From CAZRGV01 sp964599655 (lineage in GTDB: Bacteria > Planctomycetota > Planctomycetia > Isosphaerales > Isosphaeraceae), in assembly GCA_964599655.1 (NCBI GenBank), contig CAZRGV010000068.1, forward strand, positions 1-31,784: 31,784 nt of DNA, read 5' to 3'. Below the pieces are notes generated by a model. The model saw only the letters and a program-made list of their open reading frames with translations. It did not search any database and was not told the DNA's origin. Position 1 is the stretch's first letter; each line of letters begins with the position of its first letter. A program made the position numbers and the translations under genes. Of the stretch, positions 7,730 through 14,816 are shown one piece after another.

Positions 7730-8813
7730 TTATCCCACCTTCCAGTCGCCATCTTCCATGACGACCGAGCCGTCGGCGATGATCCGTCCCGCCGAACGGA
7801 GATCGACGATCAGGTCCCAGTGCAGGGCCGACTCGTTCGAGCCGCCGGTCTCGGGGTAACTTTGCCCGAGCGCGACGTGAACCGTGCCGCCGATCTTCTC
7901 GTCGAAAAGAATCGAGCCGGTGAAGCGGTTGATGCCGTCATTCAGGCCGATACCGAGCTCTCCGAGCCGCCGCGCGCCGGCGTCGAGGTCGAGCATCGAG
8001 AGCAGGTACGGCTCCCCCTCGTCGGCCCTGGCGGAAACGACGGCCCCCTGGTCGAACTCCAGCGCGATGCCGGAAACCTCGCGGCCTCCACGGCAAACCG
8101 GGAAGCTGCAACGGAGCCGGCCCNNNNNNNNNNNNNNNNNNNNNNNNNATCTCGCCGGAGGGCATGTTGCGTCGGCCGTCGGAGTTGATCCAGGTCCGGC
8201 CGGCGACCGAGAGGGTCAGGTCGGTCCCGTCGGCCTCGAACCGGACGGTGCGCACGTTCGACATGAACTCGACCAGCCCGGCTTGCCGTTGGCCGAGGGC
8301 CTTCCAGGCCGCGATCGGGTCGTCGCGGTCGAGGAACATGGCCGAGGCGACGAACCGCTCGTACTCCTCAAGGGGCATGTTCGCGTCGGCGGCGTAGGCC
8401 GCGGTGGGATACTGCGTCAGGACCCACCGCTTCTTGCTGGCCGCGCGTCGGATCGGGTCGCGCGCCCGGTCGACGATCGCCTGGCGCTTCGGATCGACCG
8501 ACCGCATAGATCGCGTGTCGCTCTCGGCGGCGATGCGGATGCGGCCGTCGATCGTCTGGGCCTCGTAGAGGCCGACCGGCGGCAAATGCGAGAGCTGCGC
8601 CTCGTTGGCGTGCTCGAGAAAGAACTCCGACAGGCCCGGCAAATCGAGCCGGAGCAACGGATGCGCGCCCCGGAGCACGACCGCCCGGTAACACGCCTCG
8701 ACCAGCGGCCGGGCCTCGAGCTCCGAGGCGATCAGGATCGACTCGCCAGGCACGATGCGCAAGCAGTAGTCCGCCAGCAAGTCCGCCCATCGCCCGATCA
8801 GGTCGTCGGTCAT
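7730..8813 (-). CDS. M29-family aminopeptidase, interrupted by an assembly gap
   Basis: The N-terminal part (MTDDLIGRWADLLADYCLRI, then GESILIASELEARPLV) and the C-terminal part match the M29 (AmpS/PepS) metallo-aminopeptidases. Metal-site signatures are present on both sides of the gap: NMPSGE just before it, then LGELGIGLN, GTVHVALGQSYPETGG and ESALHWDLI. The 25-N gap (8124-8148) puts the two parts in different frames. A true gap length divisible by three would restore one reading frame of roughly 360 residues, so I read this as one intact gene. In the restored frame the sequence after the gap reads FPVCRGGREVSGIALEFD, as expected. An alternative start is at 8822. A cytoplasmic role in peptide turnover is likely. 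Confidence 0.85.
8124..8148. other. Assembly gap (25 N)
   Basis: Unknown bases inside the aminopeptidase gene. The stated length is inconsistent with one frame; a multiple of three such as 24 or 27 would fit. Confidence 0.99.
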
Positions 8814-8833
8814 CCTACCCATCCTTCAGCCGC

Positions 8834-8857
8834 GACTCCCGCCCCGGACAGGGAGTC
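8834..8857 (-). promoter_or_regulatory. Leader hairpin before the aminopeptidase gene
   Basis: GACTCCC at 8834-8840 and GGGAGTC at 8851-8857 form a perfect 7-bp stem with a 10-base loop. It falls in the predicted 5' leader of the leftward aminopeptidase transcript, about 20 bases before the start codon. Confidence 0.4.
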
Positions 8858-8868
8858 CGTAAGAATTC

Positions 8869-8898
8869 ATTTTAAACCGGCGCGACGGTCCAGGGCAA
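8869..8898 (-). promoter_or_regulatory. Candidate promoter for the aminopeptidase gene
   Basis: On the minus strand, TTGCCC (8893-8898) and TAAAAT (8869-8874) are 18 bases apart, a 4/6 and 5/6 match to the housekeeping consensus. The start site would be near 8862, giving a leader of about 50 bases. Confidence 0.4.
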
Positions 8899-8947
8899 CG
8901 ACCGGTTGGACCGATGGGGCCCTGGATCGCGAGTTCCTTCGGAGTGC

Positions 8948-8976
8948 TTGACGGAACCTTTCGGCGCGTCGACAAT
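8948..8976 (+). promoter_or_regulatory. Candidate promoter for the M28 peptidase gene
   Basis: TTGACG (8948-8953) and GACAAT (8971-8976) are separated by exactly 17 bases, a 5/6 and 4/6 match to the housekeeping consensus. Transcription would start near 8983, about 84 bases before the start codon. Confidence 0.45.
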
Positions 8977-9066
8977 CGAGTTCCATCGCCGGTCCATTCT
9001 CGGACCCGGGTCATTGTAGAAGGTCTCACCCGCGGCCTCGCCTGTCAAATCCAAGGACTTCCGTAC

Positions 9067-10962
9067 ATGAAATCGCATCGCTTCGTTCGTCTTTGTGGGG
9101 CCGTTCTGGCCGTGGCGAGCCTGACGTTGCTCCGACCGGCGGGACGTGTGGACGCGGCCGGGCAGTATGTTCGGCCGTCGGAGGCCCGGTTGCGGGCCGA
9201 TGTCTCGTTCCTGGCCGACGACCTGCGGGAAGGCCGAGGCGTGGGGACCGAGGGGATCGACGCGGCGGCCGATTACATCGCGACGGTCTTTCGCGAACTC
9301 GGGTTGAAGCCCGCGCCGGGCGCGGATGGCTATTTCCAGCCGTTTACGATCCGGGGCCGGCCTCGCCTTGGCGAACCCGTGACGCTGGCCGTCTCGCTGC
9401 CCGAGGAGAAGACCCTCAAGGGTGAGCTGAAAAAGGATTTCAGCCCGCTGGCCGTCGGCGGGGCGGGGAAGGTTGAGGGGGCCGGCCTGGTGTTCGCCGG
9501 TTACGGCATCACCGCCAAGGATGAGCGATTGAACCTTGATTACGACGATTACGCGGGAATCGACGTGAAGGGGAAGGTGGTGCTGATCCTGCGCCGGGAA
9601 CCGCAGCAAGACAACGCCGAGAGCCCGTTCGCCGGCAAGGAGACAACCAGCTACGCGACCTTCACGAGCAAGGCGGTCAACGCCGCGAAGCATGACGCGG
9701 CCGCGGTCTTGCTGGTCAATGACGCCGCGGGGAGCAAGGGTCGCGACGAGCTGCTCGACTTCGGGGCGACGCCCGGCGGCGCGACGATCCCGTTCGTGAT
9801 GGTCACGCGGGCCTTCGCCGACAAGATCCTGGCCGCGGCTGGCCAGCCCTCGCTCGAAGAGTTTGAAGCCCAGATCGATTCGGACCTGACGCCTCGGTCC
9901 AGGGCGCTGGAAGGGGTCAAGGTCGACGCCGAGGTGACCATCGGCCGCGAGTCGATCGAGGCCAAGAACGTGATCGCGGTGCTGGAAGGGGAGGGGCCGC
10001 TGGCCGACGAGACGATCGTCATCGGGGCGCACTACGACCACCTGGGCAAGGGGGGGCCGGGCTCGCTGGCGTTCGGCTCGCAGCAGATTCACAACGGGGC
10101 CGACGACAACGCCTCGGGCTCGGCGATGGTGCTGGAAATGGCCCGACGGCTGGCGCGGCGTCCCGAGCCCTTGCCGCGCCGGATCGTCTTCATGACCTTC
10201 TCGGGCGAGGAGCGCGGATTGCTCGGTTCGGCGCACTACGTCGAGCATCCGCTCTATCCGCTCGACAAGACGGTGGCGATGATCAACTTCGACATGGTGG
10301 GCCGCCTCAACGACGACCGCGAGCTGACGGTCTTCGGCGCGGGGACCTCCAACGGCCTGGAACAACTGATCGAGTCGCTGGCGACGTCCCAGGGCCTGAA
10401 GCCGAAAATGATCGTCGGCACGCGCGGCGAGTTCAATCAGAGCGATCACGCGTCGTTCTATCGCAAGGATATTCCGGTGGTGTTCTTCTTCACGGGAACA
10501 CATGCCGATTATCATCGCCCCAGCGACGACACCGACAAGATCAACTTTGACGGCATGTTGCGGGTGGCCGATCTCGCCGAGCTGTTGCTGCTCGACCTGG
10601 CGCGTCGGCCCGAACGTCCCAACTTCAACCGGCTCGGCGGCGGCGCGCCCACCGTGGCCGGCGCGCTTCGAGGCGGAAGCGGCGTCTACTTCGGTTCGAG
10701 GCCCAGCTATGGCTTCAACGGCGAAGGGGTCAAGCTCGAAGGCGTCAGCGAGGGGAGCCCCGCCGAAAAAGCCGGCCTCAAGGGGGGCGACATCATCGTC
10801 AAGTTCGGCGACCTGAAGGTGGTCGACGTCGAGAGCTTCATGGCCGCCCTCGGCAGCCGGAAGCCCGGCGACGAGGTCGAGGTCGTCGTGCTTCGGGACG
10901 GCAAGGAAACGACCTTGAAGGCCAAGCTCGGATCGCGGCCCGCGCGCGGGGCCCAGGACTGA
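9067..10962 (+). CDS. Secreted M28-family metallopeptidase with PA and PDZ domains
   Basis: The 631-residue protein starts with a signal peptide (MKSHRFVRLCGAVLAVASL, ending near GRVDA). A longer in-frame reading starts at 8914 but would hide it. Residues about 130-300 hold a PA-like insert (VFAGYGI, GIDVKGKVVLILRR). The zinc peptidase core shows all expected residues: GAHYDH (His322), GADDNASG (Asp346), GEERG (Glu381/Glu382), FDMVGR (Asp409) and YHRPSD (His483). A C-terminal PDZ domain spans about 550-628 (GSPAEKAGLKGGDIIVKFGD). M28 enzymes are di-zinc aminopeptidases; the PDZ domain may help choose substrate. It probably acts in the periplasm. AAGGA precedes the ATG. Confidence 0.92.
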   Translation: MKSHRFVRLCGAVLAVASLTLLRPAGRVDAAGQYVRPSEARLRADVSFLADDLREGRGVGTEGIDAAADYIATVFRELGLKPAPGADGYFQPFTIRGRPRLGEPVTLAVSLPEEKTLKGELKKDFSPLAVGGAGKVEGAGLVFAGYGITAKDERLNLDYDDYAGIDVKGKVVLILRREPQQDNAESPFAGKETTSYATFTSKAVNAAKHDAAAVLLVNDAAGSKGRDELLDFGATPGGATIPFVMVTRAFADKILAAAGQPSLEEFEAQIDSDLTPRSRALEGVKVDAEVTIGRESIEAKNVIAVLEGEGPLADETIVIGAHYDHLGKGGPGSLAFGSQQIHNGADDNASGSAMVLEMARRLARRPEPLPRRIVFMTFSGEERGLLGSAHYVEHPLYPLDKTVAMINFDMVGRLNDDRELTVFGAGTSNGLEQLIESLATSQGLKPKMIVGTRGEFNQSDHASFYRKDIPVVFFFTGTHADYHRPSDDTDKINFDGMLRVADLAELLLLDLARRPERPNFNRLGGGAPTVAGALRGGSGVYFGSRPSYGFNGEGVKLEGVSEGSPAEKAGLKGGDIIVKFGDLKVVDVESFMAALGSRKPGDEVEVVVLRDGKETTLKAKLGSRPARGAQD

Positions 10963-10996
10963 TCGGGTCGAGCGGAGCAGGGAGCCTCGAGCGCCT

Positions 10997-11027
10997 CTGG
11001 GGCCTGTTCACGCGAGGGGTGCTCGGA
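10997..11027 (+). terminator. Possible terminator after the M28 peptidase gene
   Basis: An imperfect inverted repeat (GCCTCGAGCGCCTC against GAGGGGTGCTCGGAGGC) lies within 70 bases of the peptidase stop. The stem has bulges and there is no T run, so it is a weak call; exact edges are uncertain. Confidence 0.3.
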
Positions 11028-11090
11028 GGCCCTTGTTTCGTCGGTCCATGGGGATTCCTTTCGGTTTGACAAGGGTCGGGAGGGCGATCG

Positions 11091-12315
11091 TTGTTGCATC
11101 GACGCGAGATCGCCCGTTCCCGGCGCGAATGGCTGCGATGGTCGGCGATCGGGCTGTTGGCCGGATCGGGTTGCGGAGGGAACGGCGCGCGCCTGGTGGT
11201 CGTCACAAGCTGGAGCGACGCCGAGCGCGAGGCGCTGAAGTCCTCGGTCCGATCGGCATTCGATATTCTCTGGATTTGTCCCTCGGACGGGGGAGATCCG
11301 GCCTCGTTGCTGGAACAGGGGTTGCGGGCCGACGTGGTGCTGGGCGGGTCGGCCTCGAGCTTTGAGCGGCTGTTGGCGGCGGGTCGGCTGGAGGCGGTCG
11401 CCCGAGGGGAGCCCGCGTGGTGGGTGGTTCGCCGGTCGCCGCTGGGGTTGGCCTTGAGGCGGGCCGCGGTTTCCGGCGACGAGGCGCGATCGATCGCGAC
11501 GGGATGGCCCGCGCTGGGGGCTCCGGAATGGGCCGGCCGGCTCGCGATGGACGACCCTCGGCGCGATCCGAGAATCCGGGCCGTCGCGGCCTCGGAGCTG
11601 CTCGGCAAGCCCTGGCAACCGGTCTACTCCGACGTGTTGCGCGCCGGGGGCAATGCCCGGCCGATGGGCCGAACGGAGGGAACGGCGCTGGCCGAGCTGA
11701 CGCGCGGCGAGGCCGATCTGGCGGTCACGTCGGCCGATCGGGTCCCCGCGGGCCGAGAGGTTGGATTCGTGTCGTTTCCGGGATCGGCCGATTGGATCGA
11801 GGGGGCCGGCATGGTTCGAGGGGCCGCGCGCCCCGACCTGGCGAGGCGGTTCCTCCGGGCGTTGAGGGATTCGGTGGACGCGAGCCGGCCGCCGGAGCCG
11901 GTCGCGGGGCGGTTCCGGGCCGAGGCGCTGCTGGCCGACCTGCTGGGGGCGACCCTCGTGGACGCGCGGGAGGAGCTTCGCGGGGCCGTTCGATCCTTGA
12001 AGGCGTCGGATGCGATCGAGCCGCCGCCGTGGCCTCCGGCGTCGATCGAGGATTTGAAAACGTCGAGAGACGCGCCGACGTTGCTGGCGACGCTCGCCGG
12101 CCAGATCACGCCCGACCGGGCGTTCCGCGCCTGGCTGGTTTCGAGCTGGTATCGGCCCCCGACGCGCCTTGCTCCAGGAGCTGGCGAACGCGGTCGGAGG
12201 GCGACTGGTCGAGGAGCCCCGGTTCCGGCTCTGGCTCCGCGAGGAGTGGACCGCCTGGGCCCGGCAGAGCTACCGCCTGATGGCCGGGCAGGCCAAGGGA
12301 AAGGGTGCGTTATGA
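11091..12315 (+). CDS. ABC transporter substrate-binding lipoprotein (ferric-ion type), one-base frameshift
   Basis: The N-terminus has a Tat-like motif (SRREWLRW) and a lipobox (LLAGSGC), then an extracellular solute-binding fold (ARLVVVTSWSDAEREAL; GEADLAVTSADRVPAG; DLARRFLRALRDS). The start is TTG at 11091, six bases after GGGAGGG. As given, the frame runs on into the ATPase gene. Removing one C from the C5 run at 12156-12160 instead gives a protein-like end (RRALLQELANAVGG, then FRLWLREEWTAWARQSYRLM) that stops at TGA 12313-12315 and overlaps the ATPase start as ATGA. The corrected protein is 407 residues. It carries about 130 residues beyond the usual binding-protein core. The ligand is unproven; Fe(III) is suggested by the permease type. 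Confidence 0.82.
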
Positions 12316-13412
12316 TCCGGGCCGTGCTCGATGGGTTGGTCAAGCGGTTCGATCGGGTGGCGGTCGTCGACCTCGACGCCGAGGCGCCTCTGGAGCTCCT
12401 GCCGGGCGAGCTGCTGGTTGTGCTCGGTCCGTCCGGTTCGGGAAAAACGACACTCGCGCGGTTGATCGCCGGCCTGGAGCGTCCCGAATCGGGCGAGGTG
12501 CTGCTCGGCGAGCGAACGATCACGGGCCTTTCCCCGCAAGAGCGGCGGGTGGGCCTGGTCTTTCAGGACGACGCGCTCTGGCCTCACCTGACGGTGGCCG
12601 AGAATGTGGCCTTTGGCCTTCGCGTCCGGAAGGTCGCTCGCAAGGAGCGGCGGCTCCGCGTCGACGAGGTGATGGCCGCAACGCGGATCGACGGGCTGGC
12701 CGACCGCCGGCTCGAAAGCCTCTCGGGGCTTCAGCGGGCTCGCGTCGCGCTGGCGAGGGCCCTGGTCGTCGAGCCCGATTTGTTGATCGTCGATGAGCCG
12801 TTTGACCGGCTCGAGCCCCGCGTTCGACCCGACTTCCGAGACGACATCCGGCGCGTGCAGGTCGAGCTTCGAACGACCACGATGGTGCTGACCCACCACA
12901 CGAGGGAGGCCCTCGCGATGGCCGACCGCCTGGCGGTGCTCGACCTCGGCCGGGTGGTTCAGGTCGGGCCTCCGCGAGAGGTCTACGCGAGGCCGTTCAA
13001 CGCGTTTGTGGCCCAGTTGCTCGGACCGGTCAACCTGATCCAGGGTCAGGCGGAGTCGACCGACAACCGGGGCGACGTGGTGGTTCGAACGCCGCTGGGC
13101 CGCCTGATCGGACGGGCCGAGGCGGGCTTGATCCGAGGCGGAACGCCCGTGACGGTCGCCATCCGGCCCGAGTCGCTCGGCCTGGGCGCGGTGGTTCCCT
13201 CCGGCGCGAACCGATTCGCCGCCACCGTGGACAAGGTGGAGTTTCAGGGCGAGCTTCAGCGGATCGAGCTGCGAGGGCCCGGCGACTGGTCGATCTGGGC
13301 CGTGAGCCTGCCCGGTCCGTCGCGCCACCTGGAGGAAGGCCAGAGTCTGACCGTCTCGGTCCATCCCGAGGCGGTGGTCGTCCTTCCGAGCGCGTTGGCC
13401 CTGGCTCGCTGA
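12312..13412 (+). CDS. ABC transporter ATP-binding protein with TOBE domain
   Basis: The 366-residue ATPase shows Walker A GPSGSGKTT (39-47), Q-loop region LVFQDDALWPHLTV, signature LSGLQ (137-141), Walker B LLIVDEP (157-163) and the switch histidine His195 (VLTHHTREAL). A C-terminal TOBE-like region follows (VAIRPESLGLG near 280). It matches the FbpC/PotA-type importer ATPases. Two motifs deviate from the norm: the second Gly of LSGGQ is Leu, and the D-loop reads FDRLEP instead of SALD. The ATG at 12312 overlaps the binding-protein stop. In the given sequence the frame is continuous with the upstream gene, but that fusion is best explained by a frameshift, since the two products act on opposite sides of the membrane. 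Confidence 0.88.
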   Translation: MIRAVLDGLVKRFDRVAVVDLDAEAPLELLPGELLVVLGPSGSGKTTLARLIAGLERPESGEVLLGERTITGLSPQERRVGLVFQDDALWPHLTVAENVAFGLRVRKVARKERRLRVDEVMAATRIDGLADRRLESLSGLQRARVALARALVVEPDLLIVDEPFDRLEPRVRPDFRDDIRRVQVELRTTTMVLTHHTREALAMADRLAVLDLGRVVQVGPPREVYARPFNAFVAQLLGPVNLIQGQAESTDNRGDVVVRTPLGRLIGRAEAGLIRGGTPVTVAIRPESLGLGAVVPSGANRFAATVDKVEFQGELQRIELRGPGDWSIWAVSLPGPSRHLEEGQSLTVSVHPEAVVVLPSALALAR

Positions 13413-13440
13413 GCCGACCGGACGTGGCCGAGTGGTCCTG

Positions 13441-13492
13441 NNNNNNNNNNNNNNNNNNNNNNNNNNNNNNNNNNNNNNNNNNNNNNNNNNNN
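13441..13492. other. Assembly gap (52 N)
   Basis: Unknown bases 28 bp after the ATPase stop. They hide the 3' end of the leftward hypothetical gene and its terminator. Confidence 0.99.
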
Positions 13493-14012
13493 CGCGTCGC
13501 AGCCAGACCCCGCCCTCGACCCGGGCGAGCCAGAGCGGATGCGGGAGCGAGGGAAGCCGCCAGTGCCCTTCGATCTCGGTGCCGTCGTCGTTGATCTGGC
13601 CCTGGTAGAGCACTTCCTGATCGGCGCCCAGAACGCCGAGCCGGACGTCGCCGATGCGATAGCCGGCGAAATGGGGCCCGTGATACGTCTTGAGGAATCG
13701 CACCGTTCGACCGTTCACTTCGCCTGACAGGCTCGAAATCGGTGAGAGTTGAATCTCGGCGACCACGGGACCGGCCGGCACGTCGGGATAGGCGGAGCGG
13801 ATCGACGCGACGATGCGCTCGTCGGCGCCCGGCGGGAGCCCTTCGGCCATGGCGAGCTCCGAGAGCGTCGACTGAAACGCCGTGCAGGCGTCCTCCATCG
13901 AGCCGGCCAGGCGCGGACCGTTCTGATCAAAGGTCACGGAAATCGGGCGTTGCTGGTCGTGCCGCGTGTAGTAGCCCTTCCAGCGGCCGCTCAGGTTGTG
14001 CTCGCATGGCAT
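13493..14012 (-). CDS. Hypothetical cytoplasmic protein, 3' end lost in gap
   Basis: At least 173 residues are readable from ATG 14012 (MPCEHNLSGRWKGYYTRHDQ) to GGVWLRR at the gap. GGGAG lies nine bases before the ATG. The composition is beta-rich with repeated G-W signatures (SGRWKGYY at the start, IEGHWRLP near 150), suggestive of a small beta-barrel or lipocalin-like fold, but I cannot name a family. No signal peptide is present. The frame runs into the N run without a stop. It sits on the opposite strand between the ATPase and permease genes of the importer. Confidence 0.75.
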
Positions 14013-14419
14013 GGTCGCGCGCTCCCTGTCGAGATGCCCTGAGGGGCGGTTCGATGCGAATTCAAAATCTCCGAACGCGTTTTCACGAAAGAGGTTGGAA
14101 TCCAATCGCACGAAATCGCCCGCAACCGTCGTCCGTCGTTGTGGCAGGATGGGCCAGGCCCACCGATCGTCTGACCGCGCAAGAGGTTCGGTCGACGATT
14201 CCCACCCGATCGCAGGCGAGTCGTTCCGGCCATTCGGCATTACACGGATGGCTTCGCCGCCGCTTCGAGAGGATTCCGACAGGCGGCGTGGCCCAGAACC
14301 ACGTCGCCTTGCTGGGTCGCGGTGGGTTGGGGCCGCCAACCCAGAGACACTCGCCTCGCCAGCAAGGCATCGGCCGACGGCTGTTGATCCCAGATGGCGA
14401 CCGCCATCACGTCACCGAG
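14013..14419. other. Non-coding stretch with a nested inverted repeat
   Basis: These 407 bp lie between two leftward small genes. No convincing coding frame or RNA gene is visible. The only clear structure is the nested inverted repeat at 14306-14368. An 11-base palindrome (TTGGAATCCAA, 14095-14105) lies near the start of the downstream gene. Confidence 0.6.
14306..14368. repeat. Nested inverted repeat
   Basis: Outer arms GCCTTGCTGG (14306-14315) and CCAGCAAGGC (14359-14368) are perfect over 10 bp. Inside them, TGGGTTGG (14323-14330) and CCAACCCA (14336-14343) form a perfect 8-bp stem with a 5-base loop. The arrangement could fold as one long interrupted hairpin. It may be a terminator, a small RNA fold or a palindromic mobile repeat. 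Confidence 0.7.
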
Positions 14420-14602
14420 TCAGGTCGTGTCGAACGACAGGACGACGTTCGGCGCGACTCGGACCAGAACGTCGTAGGTGAACTCATCCTGAGCCACGAC
14501 GTCGACCACCTCGAAGGGTGGAGATTGCCGGGAGGCCCATTCCAGCACGGCACGGAGCGATCGGAGAGACTTGGCACGTTCGAGCCATAATTCTCGGTCC
14601 AT
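14420..14602 (-). CDS. Small hypothetical protein (60 aa)
   Basis: Start ATG 14602 gives a 60-residue protein with a helical first half (MDRELWLERAKSLRSLRAVL) and a beta second half (FEVVDVVAQDEFTYDVLVRV, ending VVLSFDTT). The balanced, folded-looking composition and a clean stop support a real gene. The C-terminal pattern resembles small conserved planctomycete proteins I have a general memory of, but I cannot name a family. No clear ribosome binding site precedes it. A longer leftward frame that begins at 15466 over the permease gene is a shadow. Confidence 0.6.
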   Translation of the reverse strand: MDRELWLERAKSLRSLRAVLEWASRQSPPFEVVDVVAQDEFTYDVLVRVAPNVVLSFDTT

Positions 14603-14816
14603 GCGCCGAATCACTGGTGGCGGTTGGTTCGAGGTCTCGGGCGTTCCGGAAGGATACCTCAGGGGATTGTTCGCCAGGGATCGTCCCGGATCAATCCCTG
14701 ATTCCGAGACGAATTTTTCGGGCTCGCCCCGACAGCTTGCGGGTGCGAAACCCGTCGGGTCTCGCGTAAGATCGTTCTGCCGGTCGAGTTCCAGGCATCG
14801 GAGCGGGAGCGTGGGA

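Noticed and set aside
8872..10515. 547-residue leftward frame
   Set aside because: Antisense shadow of the M28 peptidase, which has all its catalytic motifs on the plus strand.
11066..11071. Perfect TTGACA -35 box before the binding-protein gene
   Set aside because: No acceptable -10 lies 16-19 bases downstream, and transcription would start after the start codon.
11091..13412. A true 773-residue binding-protein/ATPase fusion
   Set aside because: The join region is low-quality protein in this frame, while a one-base change gives a natural end and an ATGA overlap; the parts act on opposite sides of the membrane.
12270..14339. 689-residue leftward gene across the assembly gap
   Set aside because: The part left of the gap is an antisense shadow of the ATPase, joined only through N bases; the real gene starts at 14012.
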